The notes under the pieces: model-generated
The model's database searches: none
What the model saw: only the letters and a program-made list of their open reading frames with translations
Told to the model about the DNA's origin: nothing
From: Limonium bicolor
Lineage: Eukaryota > Streptophyta > Magnoliopsida > Caryophyllales > Plumbaginaceae
Reading direction: 5' to 3'
Length of the DNA: 64,000 nucleotides
Assembly (NCBI GenBank): GCA_023374045.1
Contig: CM041776.1
Coordinates: 45,328,171 to 45,392,170 of the forward strand
Shown: one piece after another, positions 54,401 through 64,000 of the stretch
Position numbering within the stretch: position 1 is the stretch's first letter
Layout: each line of letters starts with the position of its first letter
Position numbers and translations under genes: made by a program

Positions 54401-56022
54401 TAACAGTTGTTCGAGGATTGCTCGAGGAACATAAATGGACAGGATAAAGTGGACTCCGGTGACAGGTATGGTTTTCTTGCAACCTGCGTCCTACCGGATT
54501 ACACCGGCTTGTATGCCAATGTGTTTTCTGTATGTTTGCCACGTTGTAAGATAAAACATGTAATGAGTTTACAGTAATTCATATATGTGGCGTGTTCAAC
54601 TCCGATACCATCTAACCTCGAAAGTGTTAACCTTAGTTAACTGAGTCTAGGATCACATGAGAGTTCGGTATTCGGAGTAAACGACCCGCACCATGGGACG
54701 TACTAACCACGGCTATGCGTGTGTTAAATGTGTGATATGTGTATGTGAATGTAGGGATCTCCCTTGTATGTTTAACCCAGTTGTAATACTGTATGAGTTG
54801 TTATGTGACAGGCTCCATAGTGGAGTTCTAAGTATGTCTAAAGTAAGCATGTACTAACAGTAGTGAGGAATCCGGTTTGGCCGGTCGCGCGTTGTTTGGG
54901 AGAGGGTATCCTTCCTAGCCTTACCCTTCTCTTTGTTATGGTTGTTTCCCTCACGGGTTATGATCTCCCATTAGCTTACTCCAAAGCTTACCTATTCTGA
55001 CTTATGATCGGTTTAGTGGGAACCTGTGTTTGTGTGGTGTGTTAGGGCCTCCAAACCCGAACCGCCTTAACTTAAGTTACTCGTCCAACTATTAGGACGG
55101 TAATGAGTGTTGTTGTTATTGTATAACGAGCTTATCATGAGACTGGCAACATTCTCTAGGCTCACCAGTGTGTAAACAATGTTTGGGTCGGTTCCTAAGA
55201 GAACCCTTCCCGTTATGTGTTTTGTTGTGATGCAGTATTCATTGTGGTATTATGTTGTGTACGTAAACGTGCAAAGTGTTGTTAGGTTGTTGTGTGTAGT
55301 GTTGTTATAGTGTTGTATAATGTGTAGTGTGTGGATCATGGATATGATTCCCAGTTTGTGATAAGAGGCGTTTAAGGATAACCCGATTTAAGGGTATGTG
55401 TCCTATTAAGGAAGTAGCTCCATGAGGAGGAATACTCTAGGATGATGAATACCAGGAGTGACTTATTAAGTAAGGATATTATCCGTTGGAGCCCATTGAG
55501 GCGAAATGTTAGTGTGTGTTTATTGTACATGCATGATTTAAATATAATCAACTGCATGCTAAGACGACAATTAGTTGTGCGTGGCCCGGTAGCATGTGGG
55601 CTGCGGGATTACCATACCAGCAAAGGTGCTGAGCCCCTTGGGGCCACCCCTTTCTCTTCTTTCCTATTTCAGGTACGAAGTGCTGGAAGCCGTTCGAGAG
55701 TAGGACGGGTAGTCATTGTACATGGGTATTTTTAAGTGTATATATACAGTAGGTGTAGTAAGACCGATATTGTTGTCGGCATCAGTTTATAAATACTCGG
55801 TATAGTTGTTAAGGTGTATATTGTTGCTGTTGTTAATGGAAAGGGATAAATGTATAGTTGCTCGGGAATTTAGCCCATCAGACCGGTACATTGTGTATGT
55901 AATAGCCTTGTTAGCCACGTGGGTGGCTAACGGCGTGTAACACCAACAAGTTAAGTAATGTGATGAGGTTGTTCTTCCGCTGCAGTTGTTGTAAGTATGT
56001 TAATGTTGGATGGGGTGTTACA
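51491..56022 (+). repeat. LARD LTR 4 (5' LTR of second element)
   Basis: 4532 bp, ends TGAAATACCCC and GGGGTGTTACA. Its 5' two thirds are close to LTRs 1-3, but about 54560-55350 is a different module shared with the inverted LTR (for example ACGACCCGCACCATGGGACG). The conserved block returns at about 55495-55720. Cassette 53897-54159. Confidence 0.92.
53897..54159. repeat. GGGTCGG palindrome cassette, LTR 4
   Basis: Four CCGACCC/GGGTCGG units; arms match LTR 1, while spacers have substitutions such as GACTGTAAGG for TGTTTGTAAGG. Confidence 0.85.
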
Positions 56023-56027
56023 AAAAG

Positions 56028-56055
56028 TGGTATCAGAGCGAAGTATCGCTCTGAT
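56028..56055 (+). promoter_or_regulatory. Primer binding site in hairpin (LARD 3)
   Basis: TGGTATCAGAGC at 56028-56039; hairpin arms 56032-56041 and 56046-56055, identical to the tandem-array units despite general divergence. Confidence 0.9.
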
Positions 56056-59000
56056 GACTGAACTACCGAGCTTAGGAAGTACCGAGTTAGGATTTAAGTA
56101 CTTTGGGTTAAGGGTTGAGTGATAGCGTGAGAGATACGCTAGATAGGAACTACCAGTGACTACTGGAAACCTACAATATCCTTCCCACCCTCCACAATCC
56201 CTGTATATAACTTGGGAAAGAACGCCAGAGAGATGGAAGTCCTCTCTTACCCGGGAATACCCGATCTGGCTGTTATTGAGTACCTCTAAAGGTACGGAGA
56301 ACCTGTCATACGGTAGATTCCGAAAACTGGGAATCCCGGAGACGGTCTCCATCTGAATAATGTTAACCACATTTCATGGCAATGGATGAAGGATCTTGTG
56401 TATTGGAGAATAGAATTTCCGGCAACCTGGGTCGACATGCAGAGCAGTCGAGAATAACCAGCTTGCAACGCACCTACCGTGCAACAGGCAAGGAGTGGAT
56501 TAGTGAAACCCGAGACGAGTGTCTACGGGACCACAGTTGATAAGTAGTACACCAACGGTATACCAACCGACAAAGGAACTACAACGTAGTGCCCAAACAA
56601 GAGACAAGTCTCAGTAACCACGACAAATACGTGGAACGGGCTGTAAGGAGGATACAATACTAAGACAAAAGGGGTCTCCCAGAATGGGAAGCACCCTAGT
56701 TAATGATTATCATGTGAAAACAGTGAGAGTTACCTAGAAGAGTATTATTAAGACAGTAAGATCAGTGAGGGCCAAACACGGCCACTGATGACAGTGCGGG
56801 GTAAAAACAATACACAACCGGTATGTGTTAAACTGATAGCCAGTTAGCATGGCGCACTTGCCATAGCAAGTGCTGCTATAATAGGAATGTTTCGGGAGAC
56901 TTAGAACCACTACGGAGAGTACTTGGAAAGTACAATAAAGTTAAATGTGATTGTCATAACAGTGGAAGGGCCTGTTAGCCTAACCTCTTAATTGTAAGTA
57001 CACCAGTCAGCAAGAAGCTAGACTGGCTAAGGTAGAAAATGTTGTGAAACATGAAAAATTTTTTCTTTCAACCCAGGTTTATTCAAACCCTTCTTCTTTC
57101 AAAACCAGATTTTCTTTCAAACCAACACTTCTTTCCAACCTTCTTTTAACCAAACTAGTAAAACCAAGACAGTGACAAGGAACAACAATGGTGGCAACTT
57201 TCCCTCGATTAAGTTCAAGGAGGAAGCAGGGAATGACGATTGTCACGGGACAATATAAGGGAGTTGACAACAGAATACTTCACCTAGGGTGTGACGGACA
57301 CTACAAGTGTACCAACTGTGTTGTGGGACGACCGCCGCACTCCGATAGGGAGCATGTGGGCCTGACAGACCTACTATGGGTTAGTTTGGGTAAGTAGAAT
57401 GTATCAGTAAGATACCCCATATAGTATACGAGTAGAGTCCGAAACACGGGAAGTAGTCGACTCCGTCTACGGTCAGCAGTGTAAATCAAAACGAGGCTAA
57501 GGATACAAGGAATAGTTGAAGTTAGGAATTCAGTTAAGTTAGCAAGACTAAAAGGATCAATCAAATTCCTTTCAAGGAAAGTTTAAGAGTTAGCAAGTGC
57601 GAAGGGCACAAACTGTTATGTAAAGACACCACATATGTCTAAGGATCCTTAGGGATAAACATTATAGCTGGAATGGTGACCCAGCCTGTACATGCAAGCA
57701 GATGCCTAATGCGGACAATTAATGTGCAATGACGGATAAATTCCCAGAATGAGTACCTACACTACCAGGAAATGTTAATCTTCACAGAAGAAGATAATAA
57801 CCAGTAAAGAACGCGAAAGGCGTGCTGACGGAATGTACCAATAAAGTATGAGCCCAATGTAAAGGCATAACTTAACAACACCCAGGAGCAATCCTTGAAG
57901 GGTGTTCACATCAACAATTGTTGAATGAAATGCATGACAGAAACACAAGGGTGAAACTAACACCCAGTTTAGACATAAATTGTCAGGGACGGACTGACAA
58001 ACCTAAGGGGTACATGAAAGGAAAACGTGATGCAACGACCATGTATATTGTACAAAGAAGTACATGTGTGTGGACAGCTACAATGAGCCCAAGCTCAAGG
58101 CAAATAAGGCTATAATCCAAAAGCAGGATATATCATATTAAATTCGATTGATGGTAGAGTTTAGGGTTGGTATAAGCGAATAGAGTGGTAACGAACCACT
58201 GCATTAAGAGTGGGGATACCTCTCGACATTGTGACACCGCAGGCGCGGTAGTTATGTGAATCAAGTCAAGAAATTATGTTTAAGGAGGACGACGTATACT
58301 GAAAAAGAGCAGTTAGCTTGATAGCATGTGTGTATAAAGTGAAACAACGAGCTGAATAATGCCGGTTTGTGACTCGAATGATCGATGCTCAAGGAGCATT
58401 CTAGTCATCCAAAGGAGGGATGAAACCAAAATGTGAAAAATGTAAGTTTATGTGTGGAAGTTAATGGATAGAAATACGATATAAGCTGATGTTATACAGG
58501 GAGTAAGAGCACGGTGCGCAACAAGCGACCGTTGTATAAATGTTGTTAAACGAAAACGTAACAGATAAGATCAGTTATGAGTTAAACTCAGTGGAGATGC
58601 AAGATAAGCGATGTTAAACAAACTGAGCAATAAGCCAGTGGTAGGTACTGTGTGATGAGGAACTCAGTGTGATTCCATGGCGAATCGCATAAGGGATTTA
58701 CTGTCAAGAGTTTACGCCTCTGCACTCTGTAGGAATGAGTGTTTTGGTATTGCACTTGCGCAGTAATGACGAGGGGATAGCTAGGAATTGGAGACATGGT
58801 TAATTATAAAGAATAATGTATAAAGGCCGATGCATAGGAAAATGCAAGCCGCACCAATAAAAAGAGTACTGTACAGAACCAAATGTGGAGACATGATTAA
58901 CAGTAAGTGACTACAGTACACTAACTGCCAAATATCGGTATGGATATACCCCAAATATTGGAAATAGCTGGAGAGCACTACACACATAGGTAGTAGCTCA

Positions 59001-59506
59001 ATCTCAACCGACAGTAAGTCGGAAGGGAACACAGTCAATCATTGTGAAATACATAGCTGTATCACAGTAAATTATCATGGAAGTGGATGGAAAATTTGTG
59101 AAACTCACCAATCCGCTCCAGGGTAAAAGATACCGTGCGTCGGTTGAGAAACCATTGTTACCAAGATGAAGGTGACAATTGGGATGTACAATACAGTACG
59201 AATAACAATGGGGGCAATTAAGCTCTACAGTTATTGGAGTTTCGCAGCAGAAACTAGTGAGCCAGTGATTCAAGTGTTGAATGTACATGGTGAACATGAG
59301 TGAATGGCTAATTATAACGCCTAGAAGCCTAACAGGCCAGAATCGGAACCAACTAAGAGTTAAACAACTCCAATGAGAATTCTTGGTTTAGGAACTAAAC
59401 CGCCAATATGGTTAAGATCCTCTAATCAGAATCCATTGTGTAATAGACCGCGTGGAAGTTAAGATACTTCACGACGGCAAAACATTTTAAGCTAAGTTTA
59501 GTGATT

Positions 59507-59542
59507 GATTACGTGGGCGTAATCCCTTTTAAGGGGGGTAGA
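59507..59542 (+). promoter_or_regulatory. Internal hairpin plus polypurine tract (LARD 3)
   Basis: GATTACG/CGTAATC stem then TTTTAAGGGGGGTAGA; unchanged relative to units 1 and 2. Confidence 0.85.
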
Positions 59543-60794
59543 GCGCAAAACCACTTGGTGTATATTACGTACAAGTGTACGTAATTGGATGGATTCATAT
59601 TGTGCATAGCACAAAATTATTGTTTGTTTGAGATTGGTGTGGTGTTACGTAAACATACATTCATTCATGGTTTAATTGTGGTAATTGCGCACAGAAGATG
59701 CGAATACCATTGTGATAAGTGGTGTGTGTTTTTAACAGTTGTGTGTGATTGTACAAGTGTGGGAGTAGATAAACTCCCGGGGGAACAAAAGCCCGACATA
59801 GTAAAATGTAAAACCAGGTGTTGTAATTTTGGATAAAATATGTGTTGTATTTTGGATAAAATCTATGTATATATATATATAGTGATGCATGAAGGGCATG
59901 ATACCGACTAGAACCTAGTGAGAAGAAATTCCCTAGGCAACAGGATTAAAAGTGATGGAGGTAACCGATAGACGGAGTTCTATCCTTTGGAGATGTTGTG
60001 ATCATGACTAGATGATTCAAAAAATAGAAAATTGGAAATGAGTGACTTACTTGCTGCTTGAAAATGAATGGGAGGTGGAACTTGATTTGCATGTGATCAA
60101 GGGAAACCGAACACAAATTGGGGTGGAAGGATAGTTCAACACTGATGCTGATCACATCAGGGTTGGATGACTCTTGAAACTCCCTATAAGTGGTCACAAT
60201 AACCACGCTAAGGAAAGACAAGAGCTTAAGTTGGACTTGGAGTTGTGTGTGTTTTCAAAAGGACTTTAAATTGGTATTTATAAAACGTTGATGGAACTTT
60301 ACATAATTAAAGTCTTCTTACTTAACCTCACAAGGAATTTTAAACTTATGTGAGTTGTTTAATCTCCTAAAGGCACGGGGACGGAAGGTGTCCATCGCGA
60401 CCGGGTTCTGCGGATCACATGTATATCAAGGTATTTTTGATTGCTATCTGCTCTGACATGTTGTGTGGTATGTGTAATGATGTTGTTTTGACTTGGATTT
60501 CCTAAAGTGTATACTACAGACCTATGTGTCTAAAGACTGTTATGTGTGGGGACCATGTGTCCAAATGTTGTTATGTTACCCAAGACCAGTGAGTCAAAGG
60601 GGTGTGTATGTGTAAGTGTTGTTAAGATACCCGGAGACCATTCCGAGGTTATCATTTGGATATGTATGTTATGTGTGGATGTGAATGTGTTGCCCGGACC
60701 ACCAAGTCCGAGGTTGTGGATGTAAAGTGTTGTTGGTATGGAAGTCTATTTCCAAGTGATTCCTGTGTTCTAACCTAATTGTGTTGAAAAGTGT

Positions 60795-60833
60795 GAACTT
60801 CGAGGACGAAGTTCTTTTAAGGGGGGTAGAGAT
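60795..60833 (+). promoter_or_regulatory. Terminal hairpin plus polypurine tract (LARD 3)
   Basis: GAACTTCG/CGAAGTTC stem, then TTTTAAGGGGGGTAGAGAT; two extra bases before the LTR compared with units 1 and 2. Confidence 0.9.
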
Positions 60834-63800
60834 TGAAATACCCCAAACCTTGATAGGTGGTTAAATCAAATTATGGTATGTAAAGGCTAAAATGCCTTAG
60901 TAACATCAGTGAATAATTTAAACCATAATAAATGCAATAAAGCATTAAGAACAGTTTGAGCAAAAACATGCTCTAAGCTATGAGTGAACTTGGTTGGGAC
61001 CCAAAGAGCCTACCAAGACTTGATAACATTTAATTATGATTTAATAAGGCTAAATAAGTCCTTAGGAAACTTTGGTGGACAGTTAAACCAAATAAAACAT
61101 AAGAAAATACCATAAAGTCAATATGAGCAAAATGCTCTAAGCTTGGGATGAATGTGTATAGGACCTAATGGTCTACCTATACATTATTTATATGTAATGA
61201 ACATATTAAATCAATTACTAAAGAAAACCAAGCTTGAAACAAGTTAAAACACAAAATGTGCTTTAAGGAGTCTTAAAGCACGTTTTTGAAAAATTGTCTT
61301 GTAAATGAGTTTTGAATGGCTAAATGTCCATCATTACTCTTTAATTAACATGTGTACTATATAGTATCACATTGGGTGGCCATATTAGTGGGAAATCAAA
61401 AATTTCACTTCTATGTGCCTTGTATTTGTGAATAGTAATTTTTACAAGCTAGTTTGTAACATATAATGTTATAAGTATTAAATTGGTCAACAAAGACCAA
61501 AACACCCTCCTAGGCATAATGTGGCCGGTTTTTGTAGTGAGGAGTCACCAAGTATGTTAACTTGTTAAGTAAATAAAATGACTCATAGTTACTATTTGCT
61601 TTAAGACTTAAATATCTTCAAAAGTAAGTTCTATCTTCATTCTCCCTTCCTTTCCTTCATTTCACACGGTTTCCACACTCTCTCTTCCTCTCTTCTTCTT
61701 GTTCTCTCTCGGTGATACATAATACAACCATGGAAGTCCATCTTGACCACATGTAAAACCTAGCTCACTTAACCAACTCAAAAACACAAACCACCATTCC
61801 TTAGTTAAGCCAAGCTCTACAATCTTGTCCTTTCAAAACTTCAAAACCTCCATTTCGGTGCCAAGAGAAACCACCATGGAGGGCTTGAGCTCACCTTTTT
61901 ACATATTCATGTTCCCTTTGCATCAAGGTAAGAACTCAAAGAAAATCCATGTTTCCTCCATGTTTCATGTTGTCCGAAAATTCACCTCACAATGGTGTAT
62001 TTATCTGCTTGTTTTAGCTTCATTTGAATCTTCCAAGGGCTAGGGGAGTCCTCTCTGATACTTATTCAAGTTCTCTTCCAATTCCAAGGTAAAACAATTA
62101 CCTTAATGTTTTAAAAAACAATATATGTAACTAGGGTTTACAATGAGATGAAGCTTATGCTTGAATACTCATTCTATGTTTGTATAATGTTTAATAGTTG
62201 AAAAGGGACCAAGTACCCCAACCGTTTGTAAGGAACAAGAAAGAAGTTTGTGAGGAAAAAGAGGTAAACAAACTATCTCAATGTAGTTTAAATGCTTAAG
62301 AAAATGAGCTTGATTTGCTTGATAAAATACCTAAGGAGCCAATGGTGAGTGACCTAGTAAAGTGTTCTCAAGGAGACTAGTAAAGGAACATATGTTTTGG
62401 TGTATGTATTTGAGGTCAAAGGCATTATTGGGGAAATTCAGTGTTAAGGTTATGCAATTTAAGGGCCTAAGAGCCATGTTATTTAAGGGCCTAAGTGCCA
62501 AGCATTTAAGTTATGCACTATATGTGATGTAGTCTTAATGTGTGAAGTTTGTGTATAAATGTGTTTTATGGATTTTAGGTGTTTTGAATAAAATAAGGTA
62601 AAAACCTAAGTGTTTGGATGAGTAATACAAGAGAAGCTATGGCCAAATTTGGGAAATGTGTAAGAAGTTCTAAGTGTGGTAAGTGAGTTTTGGTGAACTA
62701 GAAAGTGTTAAAGGTGAATCAATGTTACTTGAGAAGAAAACATGTGTTAAGGTGATTTAGAGTGATGCAAGAATTAGGTGTTGTCTTGGAAGTCTAGGAA
62801 TTCAATGTGTGTTTAGGGATGTGTTTAAGTCTTGGAGGAGTTGTATAAGGGTTTAGGTAATGTGATATTCAAGGAACAAGTGATGTTTAGGCATGATGTA
62901 AAAGGGATTTTTTAGTAAGAAAAGAAGTTGAGAGATGATGATAAGGTGTAGGGGAAACACCTGGTTGTTGTGGTCATTATAGTGAATACCACCTAGAAAT
63001 CATAAGGAGAAACATCGTAAGTGTTAGGAATTTAGTGGAGATAAGTAAAGGTTAAGGATTAGGAGAAATAGTTTTGAGAGTGTTTAAGGATATCTTAAGG
63101 GTGTGTTTGAAGTGCCAAATGATGTTAGAACAATTAAGAGGCCTTAGGAGAAGTTTGGTGAAGAATGACAAGTTGGGTAAGTTTAGGAGGCGACCGACCA
63201 GGGGCCGACACCAGTTTTGGGTCGGTCGAGCCTCTGTTATATGTTAGAAATGTTCGGTAATGGTCCGACCCAAAAGGGTGGGTCGACATGGGTCGGTCGG
63301 TCAGGTTTCAAAGGAAGGAAAATGTTCTCACATGGACCGACCAGGATGGTGTGGGTCGGACTTGGGTCGGACGGGCATGACTGTAAGGAAGTAAAAAGGG
63401 GTCTGTAATGGAACGACCCAGATGTGGGTCGGTCGGTGGGTCGGTCGGACCAAAAACATGGTTAAGGTTATGAAATGATATGTGATGATGGGGATTGGTA
63501 GGTAATGATGTTATAGGATGTTAAGGACATGTTAGGGGAGTTTTAATGACACCTAAGTGGGTTAAAAGTTGTATTGAAAATGTGAGAGTAAAACAAGTTA
63601 AAAATGTTAAGTTATGTAACTAAGTTAACGGGGAAAAATTAAGCATGACATTAAAAGATCAAGCAAACCCCGATGTTAATGAAAACAAGTGTGATGTTAA
63701 CAGTTGTCGAGAATTGCTCGAGGAACATAAACGGACAGGATAAGTGGACTCCGGTGACAGGTATGGTTTTCTTGCAACCTGCGTCCTACCGGATTACACC

Positions 63801-64000
63801 GGCTTGTATGCCAATGATTTTCTGTATGTTGCCACGTTGTAAGATAAACATGTAATGAGTTTACAGTAATTCATATATGTGGCGTGTTCAACTCCGATAC
63901 CATTTAACCTTGGCAGTGTTAACCTTAGTTAACGAGTCTAGGATCACATGAAGTTCGGTATTCGGAGTAACGACCCGAACCATGGGAGTACTAACCACGG
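60834..64000 (+). repeat. LARD LTR 5, truncated by window end
   Basis: First 3167 bp of the 3' LTR. Compared with LTR 4 it shows dozens of one-base deletions and few substitutions. Examples are GGAGGGCTTGAG for GGGAGGAGCTTGAG and AGGTAAGAACTC for AGGTAAGGAACTC. This pattern suggests low-quality consensus sequence. Cassette at 63191-63452. Confidence 0.92.
63191..63452. repeat. GGGTCGG palindrome cassette, LTR 5
   Basis: Same four units as LTR 4, but several arms have lost one base (CCGACCA for CCGACCCA), in line with the deletion-rich state of the whole of LTR 5. Confidence 0.8.

Larger units (their letters stand above)
56023..60833 (+). mobile_element. LARD internal domain 3, non-coding
   Basis: 4811 bp, clearly diverged from domains 1 and 2 with large replaced segments around 58270-58460 and 60480-60720. 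The stems are largely kept: 56032-56055, 56123-56141, 56153-56166 (loop GACT instead of GGCT), 56618-56634 (loop ACAAATA instead of ACAAGTG), 56854-56873. A stretch near 57300-57370 reads GHYKCTNCVVGRPPHS in one frame, faintly like an eroded CCHC knuckle, but the frame is not shared by domains 1 and 2. Confidence 0.9.
51491..64000 (+). mobile_element. Second LARD element, 3' LTR incomplete
   Basis: LTR 4 (51491-56022), internal domain 3 (56023-60833) and the first 3.2 kb of LTR 5 (60834 to window end). Same terminal bases, primer site, hairpins and tracts as the tandem array. LTRs 4 and 5 resemble each other far more than the array LTRs, so this is an independent insertion of a sister subfamily. 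The right target duplication lies outside the window. Confidence 0.92.

Noticed and set aside
57188..57397. Possible CCHC zinc knuckle remnant in LARD domain 3
   Set aside because: Spacing is not that of a knuckle and the frame is broken in domains 1 and 2; chance cysteines are as likely.

Overview
The window is plant nuclear DNA, almost certainly from an angiosperm, and it is essentially all transposable-element sequence. The evidence is a tRNA-Asp primer site with a Retrotrans_gag-type Gag, a tRNA-iMet primer site with very long LTRs, a plant L1-type LINE reverse transcriptase, and nested LTRs with a target-site duplication. I found no host protein-coding gene, no rRNA gene, no intact tRNA gene and no CRISPR array. 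Almost every long open frame is a chance frame inside non-coding repeats. The one convincing coding sequence is a retroelement gag at 10446-11732 (minus). The species cannot be named from the sequence.

Layout. 1-5656: old repeat-rich DNA with short hairpin repeats, GTCAA and GGGCC tandem repeats and two tRNA-like relics. 5657-6619: a fragment of a long LTR that runs into a 500-N assembly gap (6620-7119). 7120-7888: the 3' part of an Athila-like LTR, split by a complete 6.0-kb element at 7889-13896 (minus; target duplication GTATT). That element has 1.5-kb LTRs, a tRNA-Asp primer site and gag but no pol, which matches the non-autonomous TR-GAG type. 13902-14945: a palindrome array and unassigned DNA. 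15040-15867: a broken LINE reverse transcriptase (minus). 15868-19870: an AT-rich relative of the long LTR (minus).

19871-43265: a tandem array LTR-internal-LTR-internal-LTR of a large non-coding retrotransposon (LARD-like) with LTRs of about 4.6 kb and internal domains of about 4.7 kb. A truncated inverted LTR follows (43266-47057), then diverged relatives and fragments (47058-51490). A second LARD element starts at 51491 and runs off the window end, its 3' LTR being incomplete.

How the parts work together. Neither main family encodes a polymerase, so both must have been mobilised by enzymes supplied from elsewhere. What they do carry is RNA/DNA structure. The LARD primer site lies in a 10-bp perfect hairpin. 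Its polypurine tract is preceded by a perfect hairpin, and that hairpin-plus-tract module occurs twice per element with different stem sequences. The gag-only element carries its own hairpin-plus-AAGTGTAGGG module three times, and its leader has a duplicated three-hairpin module whose stems differ by paired changes. At least five element families or subfamilies here carry clusters of short palindromes in which arms vary while pairing is kept. This repeated selection for foldable, protein-free sequence is the most unusual signal in the window.
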